Assembly (NCBI GenBank): GCA_021234155.1
Contig: JAJEKV010000024.1
Coordinates: 19,315,060-19,379,059 of the forward strand
Source: Isoetes taiwanensis
Lineage: Eukaryota; Streptophyta; Lycopodiopsida; Isoetales; Isoetaceae
DNA length: 64,000 bases
Direction of reading: 5' to 3'
Shown here: one piece after another, positions 31,441 to 42,807 of the stretch
Layout of the letters: the number at the start of each line of letters is the position of its first letter
Numbering within the stretch: the first letter of the stretch is position 1
Program-made: the position numbers and the translations under genes
Notes under the pieces: model-generated
What the model was told of the DNA's origin: nothing
The model's input: the letters and a program-made list of their open reading frames with translations, nothing else
The model's database searches: none

Positions 31441-33017
31441 TTGTTGAATGCTATAACCATACAGCAGATATATATTAAATAGACTTAAATATGCCAAAGA
31501 CTCAAATATGCCTTATGAAAGCATTGGCTCAAGAAGGTATTTTGCACGTAGCCATAAGTTATATCCCCGCTAGATAGGTAACATAAACATTTTCAAGGCT
31601 CACAATGTTTGAGCCAACAACAAACGAATCGAAATGAAAACCATACACATGTTTTAGATGAGCATTTAAATTGCACCTATTTTTTCCCCTTCTAATGGTG
31701 AAGGTATTTCCTAGAATACCTAAAGACCAAGGCACTATGCTACTTCAAGGAGACATAATTGATTGCAGAGGTCATACATTTCTACATGTAATCTTTTAGA
31801 GGGCAACCGGTCATAATCTGCAGGCATGCTTAGTTGCAATATGAGTGCTTCCACCTTGAATTAGCATGATCAAACCTAAATAATCCACCTTAACGTTTAA
31901 GGAAACCGCCATAAAGAATAGAAGAAATTCTAACTTTCAGCCAAGAAAGCACTGGCTTAGCAAGGTATTTCTCAAGTAAGTAGACATAACTTATATCTTA
32001 TGTAGATGCAAAGGAGATAACAATGGAAAAGAAAGGAATAGAATGACTACCTAGCAACTGCAAGCACCGAAACTTGGCAGATGTATATTTTTCTACATTA
32101 TCTTACAATTGCCTCCACAGCTTTTTCAGTAATGCCAAATTCATTATACAAATTACACTGTCGCTGCCACAATCCGCTTCTTCAACCGCTTCCGCCAATG
32201 GTCAATCATGTAAAAGACGCGTTGTTTCTATTCACACAGCTTTCATCGAAAGCAAAACTTAAAATGTGCAGATACATTCATTGCTTCTATTTTTAATATG
32301 CCTTCTAAAGTAGCCGGGTGCTTCTTTCTTTGCAGATATAGAGATAATACATGTGTGCGTAACAAAAAGTACCTTCCAAAGTAATCAACAATGCTTTGGA
32401 AACAGATCTCTTTGTCACCGTAGCAAATCAAAATTCTTACAATGGTAGAAACGGATGCCTCCTATACAAAGCAAGTCACAAATTGATGTTTCTAATTTCT
32501 CCAAGAGAGACCTACACTTCCTAATAACTGCTCAAGATTGTCGGGTCAAGCTCCACGTAACCACCATTGCATCCGGCTCAAGGCATGTATTCCTTGGTGT
32601 TCACAGAGGAAGTTAGGCCACGAATGAAGCGATGCCAAAGAGCATCATATGATGCTCTTCCAGCCATAGATAGCTTCAAGAGACCCGCAAGAATGGTCAC
32701 AAAGATTTTTTTCAAGCCCATTACAAAGCTCCGCCATAGCCGCTAAGAACATGAGGAAAATTTGACGATGACCTAAACTAAGAGTGAACTAAACTTACAG
32801 ACAAACTTCAGCCTTGGATCAATCGCCCTAGAAGGTGCTGCTCGAGGAGGAGCCAGCCAGAAAAGGTGCTACCGCAAAACCCTAGCAAAAAAAAATCCAA
32901 ACTCGTTGCATGTTATCTTAAAGAATCGACGTGGCATCATCTCCTCCATTGATTTCATCAAATCTGGGCCGTCCAAATTAGGGCTGGGTCCAACACTTAC
33001 ACAATAACATTATAATA
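31441..33017. other. Rest of Helitron-like region, gene-derived but unrecognised
   Basis: Mixed AT-rich sequence with short frames. Near 32880 the minus strand reads GCTAGGGTTTTGCGG, resembling the AAACCCTA (telo-box) motifs common in plant 5' UTRs and promoters. It would suit the start of the captured minus-strand gene whose kinase remnant lies at 30.6-31.4 kb. Confidence 0.35.
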
Positions 33018-33045
33018 CTAGTTAAGGTGCCCAGCGTTGCTGGGC
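33018..33045 (-). mobile_element. Helitron 3' terminus
   Basis: The minus strand reads GCCCAGCAACGCTGGGC (7-bp stem, 3-nt loop), then ACCTTAA, then CTAG and T. A GC-rich hairpin a few bases upstream of CTAG with a following T is the defining 3' end of Helitrons. The element would extend to higher coordinates. Degenerate versions of the same hairpin occur near 33060-33140 and 33225-33250. Confidence 0.7.
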
Positions 33046-33363
33046 ATAGGTTGGAATTTGTAATGCTGGGGATCTATAAATGATAAGGCTGCATTGTAAA
33101 CTTACACTACCTAGCAATGTTGGGGAGAGGCTGAAAACCTATAAATAATAAGGTAGTTTAATAATATTCAAAATATTTTAAACCACTATTAATCTAATGC
33201 TTAATTTTAAGCTCAATAGTAGACGTGTGCCCGATGTTGCGGTGCATTAGTAGGTACATGTTTATATGGAGTTGATACCATGTAAATCCTATAGAATTTT
33301 TGACTAATTGGCCATGTCTCTCCATGCAATCTCTGTGTGTGTATGTTCCAACATGAAACATAA

Positions 33364-33550
33364 TTTTGTTATTACATTATGTGTGTGTGTGTGTGTACAT
33401 GTTTTGTGTTCTGCTTTTTTAAAGAGGAAGGAAGAGACTTTTAACATATGCTTGGCATTGTTATTACATTCTGTGTGTGTGCGTGTGTGTACATGTTTTG
33501 TGTTTTGCTTTTTTAAAGAGGAAGGAGGAGACTTTTAACATATGCTTGGC
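33364..33550. repeat. ~93-bp tandem duplication with (GT)n tract
   Basis: Two successive units each contain a GT microsatellite, TACATGTTTTGTGTT, TTTTTTAAAGAGGAAGG and ACTTTTAACATATGCTTGGC. They differ at a few bases. Confidence 0.9.
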
Positions 33551-34229
33551 AATGCATAAATATATAGGGGGTGTGCGTGTATGGATGTGTATCTATATGG
33601 ATAGGAGTGTGTGTTCATTGCCAATAGAAGTGGCAATTCCATCAAATGCATAATCATAAAATGCATATAATCCACATTGATAGAATGGTCATTGTGGTCT
33701 AAACAAAGATCTGTTCTATAAGACTCTTTAAAGATTAAAAAATCCATCATGGTAAATACATTTGTGAATGCCATTTTAGCTTTTAAGAAAAAATGTTATT
33801 TTATCTATAGGCGTAATGCCCTTTGTTATCTATTCAATGTAGAACTTCAATTCTTTTTTATTCTATTTAAGAAGATGGGTTGTTACAAATGCATTTAAGC
33901 TTGTATATTTCGTAGCTTTATGCTACTTTGAGACTTCAAATGGTTCCAAAACAAAAAAACTTGTTTGTACTTTTACCAGGAATGCCAACAATAATCTTTT
34001 GAGATGTCAAATGACATTGACATCATCAAGTCACCACAATTATTTGTCGTGGATCAGATCGCGGAACATTACATGTAGTCAACTTTTCAAATATCGATTC
34101 ATGTTGACTTACTAAGATATAAAGGTTTCTTTACCTCCATTTATGCTGGTAACTACATTTATGCTAGTTTATATAATACTCAAAATGCAAATAATGGTCA
34201 CCACATTTATCAATGCGATAAGCATCATC
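33551..34229. other. AT-rich flank before third CACTA end, no gene
   Basis: No protein motif or repeat recognised. It is AT-rich up to 34229, where composition changes sharply to GC-rich. Confidence 0.5.
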
Positions 34230-34690
34230 CACTACAAGGGATCGCCGACGCCCAACGACGCCGAAAGGTTGCCGATGAACGACGGATCGCCGTTGTTGAT
34301 CGACCACATCGCTGCTCAACGACGCATAACGCTGCTTCGACACGCCGCTCAACGACGGCCATCGTGGCCGACGCGGTCGGATTTGCCTCGCTGCGGGTAT
34401 GGGTATTGCCGCTGCCGGGCAGTTCGCTGGTCAAACACGCCGGGCTTAAACGCCGCTCAACGACGCTTCACAAAGTGACGCCGCTACCGGGCCATGCGCG
34501 GAAATGGGCAGCTGTTGCCGGGCAAGGCGGTCAAGACGCTGCCAAATAAGCGCCGCCGCTGAACGACGTTGCACAACGCCGACGCGGTCACGCCCGCCTC
34601 AAGGCGGGCATGGTGCCGGTGCCAAGCCGGCCCGCCTGCGTCAAGACATCGCCAGCTTTAAACGCCGCTAAACGACGGACACGCAGGATT
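34230..34690. repeat. AACGACG subterminal array
   Basis: At least eight AACGACG(C/G) motifs plus many GACGCC variants occur in 460 GC-rich bases next to the CACTA terminus. The pattern corresponds to transposase-binding subterminal repeats. The motif differs from the CGTCA motif of the two CACTA elements upstream, so this is a separate family. Confidence 0.8.
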
Positions 34691-34714
34691 TTTTTTTTTT
34701 TTGCCAAATAAAAA

Positions 34715-34737
34715 CCCTAACCCTAACCCTAACCCTA
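34715..34737. repeat. Interstitial (CCCTAA)n telomere-like tract
   Basis: Three CCCTAA units and a partial fourth. This is the TTAGGG type, not the TTTAGGG type usual in most plants. It lies right after the subterminal array and a T12-14 run. Confidence 0.9.
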
Positions 34738-35279
34738 CATCCACGCGTTATAAGTGGATCCATCAAGAGTCATTTGTTATTCTTATTTTTGAGTGTTCTT
34801 CCCTATCTTGCTATAATGGTCCCAAGTAGCTTGAAGACCACCTTCAAGGCTGACATATGTTCCTTCTAGCAAGAATCCTCCTCCTCCAAGGGAAGACAAC
34901 TCCAAAGAACCCCCCGCTTCTCCCCGGCCGAGAACCCTCCCTTCACCATCGTGGCAAAGATGAGTGAAAAGGAGCTTCGATTGCACTAACATCCGGGCGC
35001 TCCATGGGGAACGATCGGTAGAATGGCTCACCGAGCCAAACAAAGAGAAAACAACATTAATGGTGCGTATAATGATGCAAATGGTTGCATCAAACCGCCA
35101 CGCCCCTCGTGGATGGACATAAGTAATGTATAAGCGTTTTTTTTATGAATGGAAACAATAAGTTTTTTTTATCTATTTGTGTTGTCGCGTTGTATAAGCT
35201 TATTTTATGAATGGGAACAATCAAGATTTTTATTTATTTGTGTTATTTGTATTGTATGTTGTTTCGCTATGTTAAACAA

Positions 35280-35470
35280 TCACGCTTGGTCGCTTAACGA
35301 CGTTATGATCATTTGACGCCGTTAAACGACGCTATGATCATCCGACGTGGCATATGAGGGGGCATCGACGGCGCAAGCTCGATGTGGCATGCCTAGGTGT
35401 CGACGACGCGTCAGCTTGGCGCCGTTAAACGACGCCACACGACGCCGATAAACGACGCCAAATATGGCGG
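35280..35470. repeat. Second AACGACG cluster
   Basis: Motifs such as CGCCGTTAAACGACGC recur four to five times, followed by GGCGGAACCCACC and a T-rich segment. This is a continuation of the left subterminal region. The following sequence may be the promoter of the transposase gene. Confidence 0.7.
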
Positions 35471-35649
35471 AACCCACCACCGGGTTATTTACTTGTTATT
35501 TTCACTCGCTTGTTTCGGATTTTTTTGCGCCGTGGGTCTTCATAAGGTAAGATCTCCGCTTTTAATCTTTTGTGTTAGAGTTAAACACCTCCAAATGCTA
35601 ATAGATTAGAAGATTGAATCTTGAAAGTATGTTAAAAACTTGAGGGATG

Positions 35650-35850
35650 CATGATCAAGGTAATCGGTCTGTTCCATCCCGAATGGAGAAGACTAGATGT
35701 ATCGGGTTTATGCACCTCGTAACGTAAGTTTCAATCTTCATAGATTACAAAAGATTTGAAAGGTTGCGTGAATATAAGGTAATCGGGTCCAACTCCATTT
35801 CAAATGGAGAGGACTAGATGTATCCAAGTCAGTGCACCCTTCAATCAAAT
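35650..35850 (+). repeat. ~121-bp tandem repeat with TGGAGARGACTAGATGTATC
   Basis: Two units have the order GGTAATCGG, then CCAT...AATGGAGA, then GACTAGATGTATC, then TGCACC, with anchors at about 35683 and 35804. A related three-unit array of similar period lies at 58190-58510, in the same position relative to subterminal clusters. Confidence 0.85.
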
Positions 35851-36539
35851 GCTTTCTAAATATCATAAACGTTGTATGAATCAATCTTAAGAATAAACAT
35901 TTGATAAAATCATGAAAAAAACATGGATATTTATATTTATTATATTATTACATGGTTTTTATTAATATTTTTATTGTTTACTAGAAAAACAACATGGACG
36001 AACGCCGAAGGAATTTGAATGTAAAGTGAGATGTAAAGCTTTGAGAAAGTTACATGGCGACTTCATGCGCAAGAATGTTACCCCAACAATTGCCACAAAT
36101 AGTCCAATTAGACCCAAAGTGGACCTAGTCTTCCTAGAGGTCGGGTGGTGTGCATGAAATGAATGTCACCATGTATGTACCATAAACATGTTTCAATGAT
36201 TAGTTAACTTTATATCTTGATGTTACTTTTTTTTTTTTTTTGCGCTTGTACTTGACAAGAGCGGTTATATTGCAATTGTTCGATGTGCAAAGGACAAATA
36301 AAATGGATGAGAAAGACCGCCCCCCACCATGTTGAGAAATATGGTGAATGCCCGACAAATCCAAAGGTTTCCTGGACACACATGGGGGGTATTCCAACGA
36401 GGTATAATACACCTATCTTATGAACTCGAATCAACTACTCTCATGTACTTGAATCGATGTCTTAACTTAGTTTGCTTGTATTTTGTTAGGAAGAAATTGA
36501 GAATGAAGTGAGCTCAAGCAAAAAGATATAGATTTTGGG

Positions 36540-37310
36540 GTTATGTTGTCATTGGAAGTAGATGATGTTGATACTATGAATGCGCTCATAGAAAACCCTA
36601 CAAAAGAAAGCCATCAACTTCCTCAAAGAGTATCCCATTACGTGATAGAACTCGTCGTGCAATGGCCGCTGCCAAGATTGGAGGGAATGACAATGTTCAT
36701 CAAAATTGGAATGTACTAGATCATGTCGAAGAAAATAATCTTCCACCTTCACTAGTCCATTTGGTCCAGCCCCTTTACGTGATAAAGATCGTGAAGAAAT
36801 TCAATGCATGGCCTAGAGGCAAGCCAATTATTTATGGGGAGAAATTTACATATTGGGGTAGGCAAGACATGATTAAAAATAGTCGGGTCCCCTGGTCCGG
36901 CCTCGGGATTATATATTATGACTAGTGTGAAAGTCAAAGATGGTAACGATCGCTCCTTTAATGCCATATGTAGGTCCCGAATATAACTCATTAATTTGGC
37001 ATAAATTGAGTAAGCATCAGAGCGCATGCTCATCTATGGCCTAAATTCAAATGCACCTAACAATATCCAAGCCCCTGACTCACGCAAGCTTCACATATAT
37101 TGATGGTTGTCCTCGCTTGCATGGAAACCTTGTCGCTTTTATTAATAGCTCTATCGAATCCTCGAAGCTACCAATTGTGAATTTGTCGAGGCAAACAAAG
37201 ACCAAGAAGATTTTTTTTAGCCGAAAAATTGACTTCGGAGATATATCATGGTTTATGCTATAAAAACTTTGTGTATTGGTGATGAATTGTTCATTGAATA
37301 TGAATACTAG
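36540..37310 (+). pseudogene. SET-domain-like segment upstream of TNP2 (second copy)
   Basis: The frame at 36662-36925 ends in IKNSRVPWSGLGIIYYD, which fits the SET N-terminal motif (S....G.GL....). In another frame, 37090-37150 gives YIDGCPRLHGNLVAFINSS, and 37260-37309 gives LCIGDELFIEYEY. These correspond to YIDGRPGVHGNIAALINSS and HPGDELFVNYPF of the copy at 22239-22631. In both copies the canonical NHS triad reads NSS. Stops separate the blocks, so this copy is broken. It lies on the same strand as the TNP2 remnant and 5' of it, as in the other element. Confidence 0.65.
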
Positions 37311-37619
37311 AGACCAATACCGGAGGTCCTTTGATGATGTACTCAAATTACTCATATAATTTTTGTCGAATGCACCATTTTTTTTCTTCTTCTTCTTCAA
37401 TTCTTCTTCTTCTTCTCTTGGAATGAGATTGCACATATTGAAGATAAATGTGTATTATATCTTCAATATATGCTTTGATTATGACATAAAAATTTTATAT
37501 TTCGCTCATATTAAATGCTTAAAATTTAACAAACACGGGCTCTCAATGTATGTATCAATCACGCATATATTTCGCTTAATCCGATGTGCGTGGTAGGCAA
37601 GTGGATATAAGACCACATC

Positions 37620-40600
37620 CAAGCCGCATCGAATTGGCGACATCAAAAGTCATCAATGATAGCGTAATTAGAATACATTGAGCAAAGATGGTACAAACAT
37701 GGGCACAACGCACAATGAAGAGTACAATGATGAAGATGAACAGAATACGATGATGAAGATGATGACAATGCCCCTATGGACGACTTCATGGAAGTTGAGG
37801 AACCCATAGCCCACATGTTAGATGCATTTGGCCCAATCTTCGACAAACCACCTAGATGATTTATATAAATACTCCTAACGATGGTCATGAAGATCACGCT
37901 TTATTGAGGAGGCGATAAAGCATTATATCCAGGTGCAAGCATATCTAGATTGACGACATCTTTATTGATATTAAACCTTCAAACCAAATTCAAATGGAGC
38001 AATGCCGTTGTTGTTACGCTTTGTTAGAGTAAGTACAATTGCAATCACTTGACTTATTGAATTTGTAGTTGAATGTATACGTAAAGGTCTGTTTTTATAC
38101 GTGTTATTGCAAGAGAAAATACTCCCACAAGGGAACACTATGCCCAAAAGTCGACCGAAATAAAAATATATTGGCAAGCCTATTGGTTTAGGGCTACCAT
38201 AAGATTCACGCTTGTCCAAATGATTGCATGGTATATTATCCTGGATGACATCTACAAGAACACGTAAACATGCCCTAAATGTGGTGCCTCTAGGTACAAT
38301 GCAGATGCCAAGGGAAAGACCGTCCCGATGAAGGTGGTTCGCTATTTTCCATTGATCCCTCGTGATAAGGCTATTGTTTCGATGTGAATCTCTAGCTTCG
38401 CCATGGGTTGGTGTGCCGCCACGCGCCGAGTGACAATGTAATCCGCGTGGTTAGTGACCGCAAGCAATGGAAGCATATTGATGAAACATGGCCGGAATTT
38501 GGAAGAGAGCCACTAAATCTCGATTAGGGTTGGCAACGGATGGTGTTAATCCTTATGGACGCCAATCACCGTGGGTCAACTTGGCCAAGAGTGTTGATCA
38601 ACTATAATTTACCACCGGGTTACTCATGAAGACTAGCCATTTAATGGTAGTACTATTAGTTCCGTGGACCTAAGAAGCCGGAAAAGTCTAGATCCATATC
38701 TCAAAAATAGTTATTGATGAGCTTTTGACATTGTGGAGTGAAGGTATTGAAGTTTATTTATGTCTCAAGAGAACTTCGTGGCCGAATCTAAGATTTACCT
38801 TGAGAGCAATCTTAATGTGGACAACGAGCGCATTGGCCTGGTTTGTATGAACTCTCCTCGACTCCAAGTGTCCGGATATGCTGCATGTCACTTGTGTGGG
38901 TTTGAACAGCTTGAACTCTCGCCGTCCAACGGCATTGCACAAAAATGTCTATGCAAACTTCAAGAGATATCCGCCAATGGAAAATCGACTCGACACGAGG
39001 TCCAAGAGAAAAACATTGCAATCAAGAGCCTCCCAAAAGGTTGACAATGAGAGATTGGGGTAACATGTGGGATGTCCAAGGAAATAAGGTTAAGGGAATG
39101 AAGTGGAAAGCATCCTTCTTCCTTCTACCCTATTGGATTTAATTGAAGATCCATCATCTTCTTTGATCCCATGCACATCTTTAAAAACGTTTCGCCTATT
39201 TGGAAGCATGTCACCCGGACGAAGGACACAGATGCAAAGACGAGAAGATCTACAAGAAGTCGGATCAAAATCTAAAGCATGGTTAAATGTCAAGAAGGAA
39301 TAAGGCCACAAGTGGATTGGATCGCGTCTAGAAAATGTATGAAACCCGCTCGAGAAGCTTATCAAGGCAATAAAGACCGATGTGATATATGCATTCGCTA
39401 TGTAATTGTTTCTCTAACGAAGGGGAGTTAACCGGGTTGAAATCTCATGATTGGCATAAGATGTTGCAGTTTGTTATGCCTATTGTTCTCGAGGGGTCGC
39501 CTCACGACGGTCCACTACATGCAATATGTCTCCTATCGAAGTTTTCGTGTGTTCAGACGGATTTAGAAAACACTCGATGTGAACTCTCACTTAACTTTTT
39601 TCTTTCTTAAATGATATTTAGATGGATTACAAGAAAGGAGATACCGACAAATGAAATTAAGGACATGCTTAACTAAGGTCGTTGAGGCATGTTGTATGCT
39701 AGAGAAAGAATTCCCAACAAGTTTTCTCGACATACAAACTCACTTACTAGTGCATTTAGTGGACTAAGTAGAGCTTGGCAGCACAACAAATCCTAGATGG
39801 ATGTTTTTTATAGAACGCTTTCAAGGTCCTCAAGGACTTCAGACGTCGTAAGGCAAGGCCGAGGGTTGCATGGCCGAGGGTTGGTTAGCACGAGAGTCAT
39901 TATTCTATGTCACCGAAGTTCTTGGCCGATCTACACCCCAATGCTCCACGATTATGGACCGATGAAGACACTCCAACTATAATTGGAGAAGTTCAGAAGG
40001 AAGACCACGTAAGAAATTGTTCACACTAGAAGAACAGGCAAAAGTCAATAAGTTTCTCATCTACAACTCCACTCCCATGGAGAAATGGATAAAAAAATAC
40101 GAGGAAGAAAAAATAAAGAGAGATGAGGAGAGAAGACGCTTATCGACAAAAAGAATCGCAAAACAACCACTTCCGGATCATCTAGGGTCCCGCCAAGTGA
40201 GATAAACAATAAATGGTGCGCTTCGAACAACTAGAGATGGCAAGGCAACGTGGCTTAACATGTTTCTAGCGAAGAATTTGCATATGCTAAAGGCGTGTCA
40301 CTATTTGTAAGTGCAACTTAATAGCATATAATTCACGAAGTTTCGTTTCGTTATTTTGAACATTTGTTCCTTTACTTTGTAGTATAATTCATATGCATCA
40401 ATATGGTCTTCCCGGTGCTCACTTTCGACGACAAAGTGTGGATCATGGCAAACGCACTTATGATTGTGGTATATCAGCAAAGTTTAGTACGCTTTTCCGT
40501 GATCGGTAAAAGTGCACCCCAAACCCAATCGAGGCAATGTTGGAATGGATTGGTACTATAAAGACTATCATGGAGGTTGATGTCGGTAGTGCATTCAAAA

Positions 40601-40980
40601 CAATGTTGTTTGATGCCTAATGGTTTGATCTTGTGTGTACCGGGTGCTCATGCCACGATACGCAAAGATCCGAAAGTGGCCTTGTATTCACTAGATTCAA
40701 CTCGCGTCGGTATCGCGTGGTCAAGACACACTCGTGAGGGTTGAGCAATGTGAACAAGTATGTTTACTTGGATGCAATAAAATTTATATATGTCATTAAC
40801 AAAGGAACTAATGTAATAGAGGTTTTGTAGGTCACCTTCGCTCCGCATCCTTTGCAAGATCGGTGGTGGTTCAGAGTTCCATATAAGGCTCGCTCCCGCC
40901 CGAGATATTTGAAGGTGAAGAAGAGATGGCGGTTAATAGGGAGGTTGGGGGTTGGGGGGACTATTGTCATGATAGAAGAC
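37620..40980 (+). pseudogene. TNP2 transposase, heavily decayed
   Basis: Scattered blocks keep TNP2 order on the plus strand. They are ALYPGASISRLTTSLLILNL (about 37918), then CPKCGASRYNADAKGKT-like sequence with a frame break (about 38270), and KHIDETWPEFGREPLNL (about 38470). Next come GSTWPRVLINYNLPPGY (about 38570), GELTGLKSHDWHKMLQFVMP (about 39425) and CMAEGW-like DUF4218 sequence (about 39860). LFTLEEQAKVNKFLI (40019) is followed by a DUF4216 remnant FAPHPLQDRWWFRVPY (about 40835). Each aligns with the minus-strand transposase at 15.2-22 kb. Stops and frameshifts occur every few dozen codons, so no functional enzyme is encoded. Confidence 0.8.
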
Positions 40981-41344
40981 TACCATCGATTGAACCTTCA
41001 TTACTTTATTATGATTATTATATTTTCTTCCCACATATGAATAAGAAAATACTTTGGCATTAATTTGTGTATACTACAAACCATATTAGGCAACATTAGT
41101 ATTGCAACTTCGGGTTATCATAGACATTTATGCCAAGTTAATTGGCATCCTAGTATAGACCTATGGCTTGCAAGCGCCGATCAGGGCAGTTCTACATACA
41201 GTTGAGTACACGCTTTATGTTTAATTAATCATAAAATGTGAAGATTCCCTTCAAAATGCAAGATTCATATACAAAAATCATATATGTATTCCCTTCAAAA
41301 TACAAAATTCATATAAAAAACCCATACACAATTCAAATACACAA

Positions 41345-41880
41345 AACAAAGTGGATGCCAGTGCACATCTAGTGGTATATATCAGCATCCAGTGTGATCC
41401 ACTCGCAGGCTCGAAGGTGCTCGACGGTGATTTCCTCCACCCCGTCAGAACAAGCCTCCCGAAGCATGGAATCCAAGCCCTCCGGCGTGGTGTCTGTTTC
41501 CCCAAGGAATTCATGTAATACGAGCACTTCCCCGCATGCCCCCGGTTGGTCTGGTGCAACTTTTGAAAGTAGGGCTTCAGCAAATGTTTCCCTTCCCAAA
41601 GGCCCCTATCCTCTAGCATACGGGCCAAGCACAACGAGCTCACCATGCATTTCTTCAGGCACTCGAGCCTGTATTGAGGGAAGGTTCCGGCCTCCCAGTA
41701 ATGCGAGCGAGGTCTTTCTTGCCCCCTATCACGCAGCTTTGTCATGGCTTGCTTGAACTCCGGCCTTTCTTGGGTTAGGTTCGTCTCTAGCCACTCGACC
41801 GAGGCAGTTCAAGTGCTCCAAAGAAGGCGGCCGTGACGCCTCGGTGCGCATCAAGCGGGCATGCATCGTGAGAAGCGCCA
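41345..41880 (-). pseudogene. Unrecognised captured coding fragment
   Basis: The minus strand keeps coding-like sequence across three frames. ALLTMHARLMRTEASRPPSL is at about 41820-41880, HYWEAGTFPQYRLECLK is near 41660-41710, and ETFAEALLSKVAPDQPGACG then VLVLHEFLGETDTTPEGL runs down to the stop at 41369. Codon use and GC content are higher than in the neighbours. A single TAG at about 41612 and one or two frameshifts separate the parts. No family was recognised. It lies inside the CACTA element between TNP2 and an AACGACG cluster and was probably captured. Confidence 0.5.
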
Positions 41881-42019
41881 TGGCAGATGTAGGTGAGGAG
41901 CTCCGACGAAGGAGGAGGAGGAGGAAGCTGGAGGGCGCAGGAGCAGAGGACGGAGGGCGGCGGAGAAGCTGGAGGACTAATAGGGCAATATATATGGCAT
42001 CTCAGCATACGAAAACAAA

Positions 42020-42135
42020 ACAAATTTCGTACGACGTCGTTATAGCCAAGAACGTCGTTATAGACGCCGTTAAACGACCTTTAAACGCCGTTAAACGACG
42101 CCTATACGCCTTAAAACGACGCTCGTTTTTTAAAA
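42020..42135. repeat. AACGACG/ACGTCGTT cluster
   Basis: Repeated ACGTCGTTATAG and CGCCGTTAAACGACG motifs occur over about 110 bases, followed by CGGGCCGGCTTTCATTTTTCC. A similar motif block plus GAGCCGGCTTTTCCGCC occurs at 57120-57240. It may be either the right subterminal region of the element at 34230 or the left end of another. Confidence 0.7.
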
Positions 42136-42239
42136 GTCATCGGGCCGGCTTTCATTTTTCCCATTTCTTTTTATGATTTGAGTATTGCTTAATCCATCCT
42201 CGGATCCTAGTTTTTCATTGCGCTTATTGTGAGTTTTTC

Positions 42240-42790
42240 TTTATTGCTTTTGGGATACATGGCCATGGAAGGTATGCTTCGACGCTTGAACCCATTCGGG
42301 AGGAGATGAGGATTCAAGAGCGAGAGATATGGAACCCGTCTTCACAAGTAAGGCTACACTGTAGTTTATACACTTTATTGTATTTTATCTATTTTCTAAT
42401 CTATAGCTTGGTGTAGGAGCCGCCGAGGGCATGAGAAGGAAGGGAATCCTCCGTGAACCCCTCCTCCACTCAAGATGAGGACTATGAAACAACGATCCAT
42501 CTGGATGAAAGTGTTAAAGAAGTATGTGATTGGTGAGAAGGCATCGACCAAATTGCTAGGAACCAAAGTGAGTGCCTAGCATGATGAGGGTGCTTCTTGA
42601 AAAGATGGTCGTGGTTTGGAAGCACCACAGAAAACAAAGATTAACATGATACTAGCGCCGACATATGCATGGTCGACGCTTGGACATACTTGACATGGAG
42701 CTATGGTTCAAAGGGGATGGACAAGTGGAGGACTTCACGATAGAAACCATAAGCCAAGCTCAGGAGGAGTATGCTGAATTGTTCAAGTGA
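42240..42790 (+). pseudogene. Unrecognised coding-like segment
   Basis: The plus strand has a possible start, ATGGCCATGGAAGGTATGC, near 42259. It also has a coding-like end, RLDILDMELWFKGDGQVEDF then TIETISQAQEEYAELFK, stopping at about 42790. The parts are not in one frame and could be exons or frameshifted remains. No family was recognised. Its position after an AACGACG cluster suggests a second gene of the transposon or a captured sequence. Confidence 0.4.
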
Positions 42791-42807
42791 TCTTTTGTTC
42801 AATAAAC

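Larger units (their letters stand above)
30316..33017 (-). mobile_element. Helitron-like insertion, 3' end at 30316
   Basis: On the minus strand the junction reads GCAGCTGCCGATTCTAG followed by T: a GC-rich hairpin, a short spacer, then CTAG, which is the classic Helitron 3' end. The copia sequence stops exactly here, and the intact copy shows the junction is an A-T dinucleotide (ACA/TTACC on the minus strand), the Helitron target. The copia continuation expected after the Helitron 5' end was not found, so the far boundary is unknown. 33017 is only the point before the next Helitron-like end. Confidence 0.6.

Noticed and set aside
34715-34737. A real chromosome end
   Set aside because: Only three to four telomere-like units, followed by tens of kilobases of other sequence.
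42020-42180. Right terminus of the CACTA element starting at 34230
   Set aside because: AACGACG motifs are present, but no TTGTAGTG-type end followed by ATC was found here. It is kept only as an alternative inner boundary.
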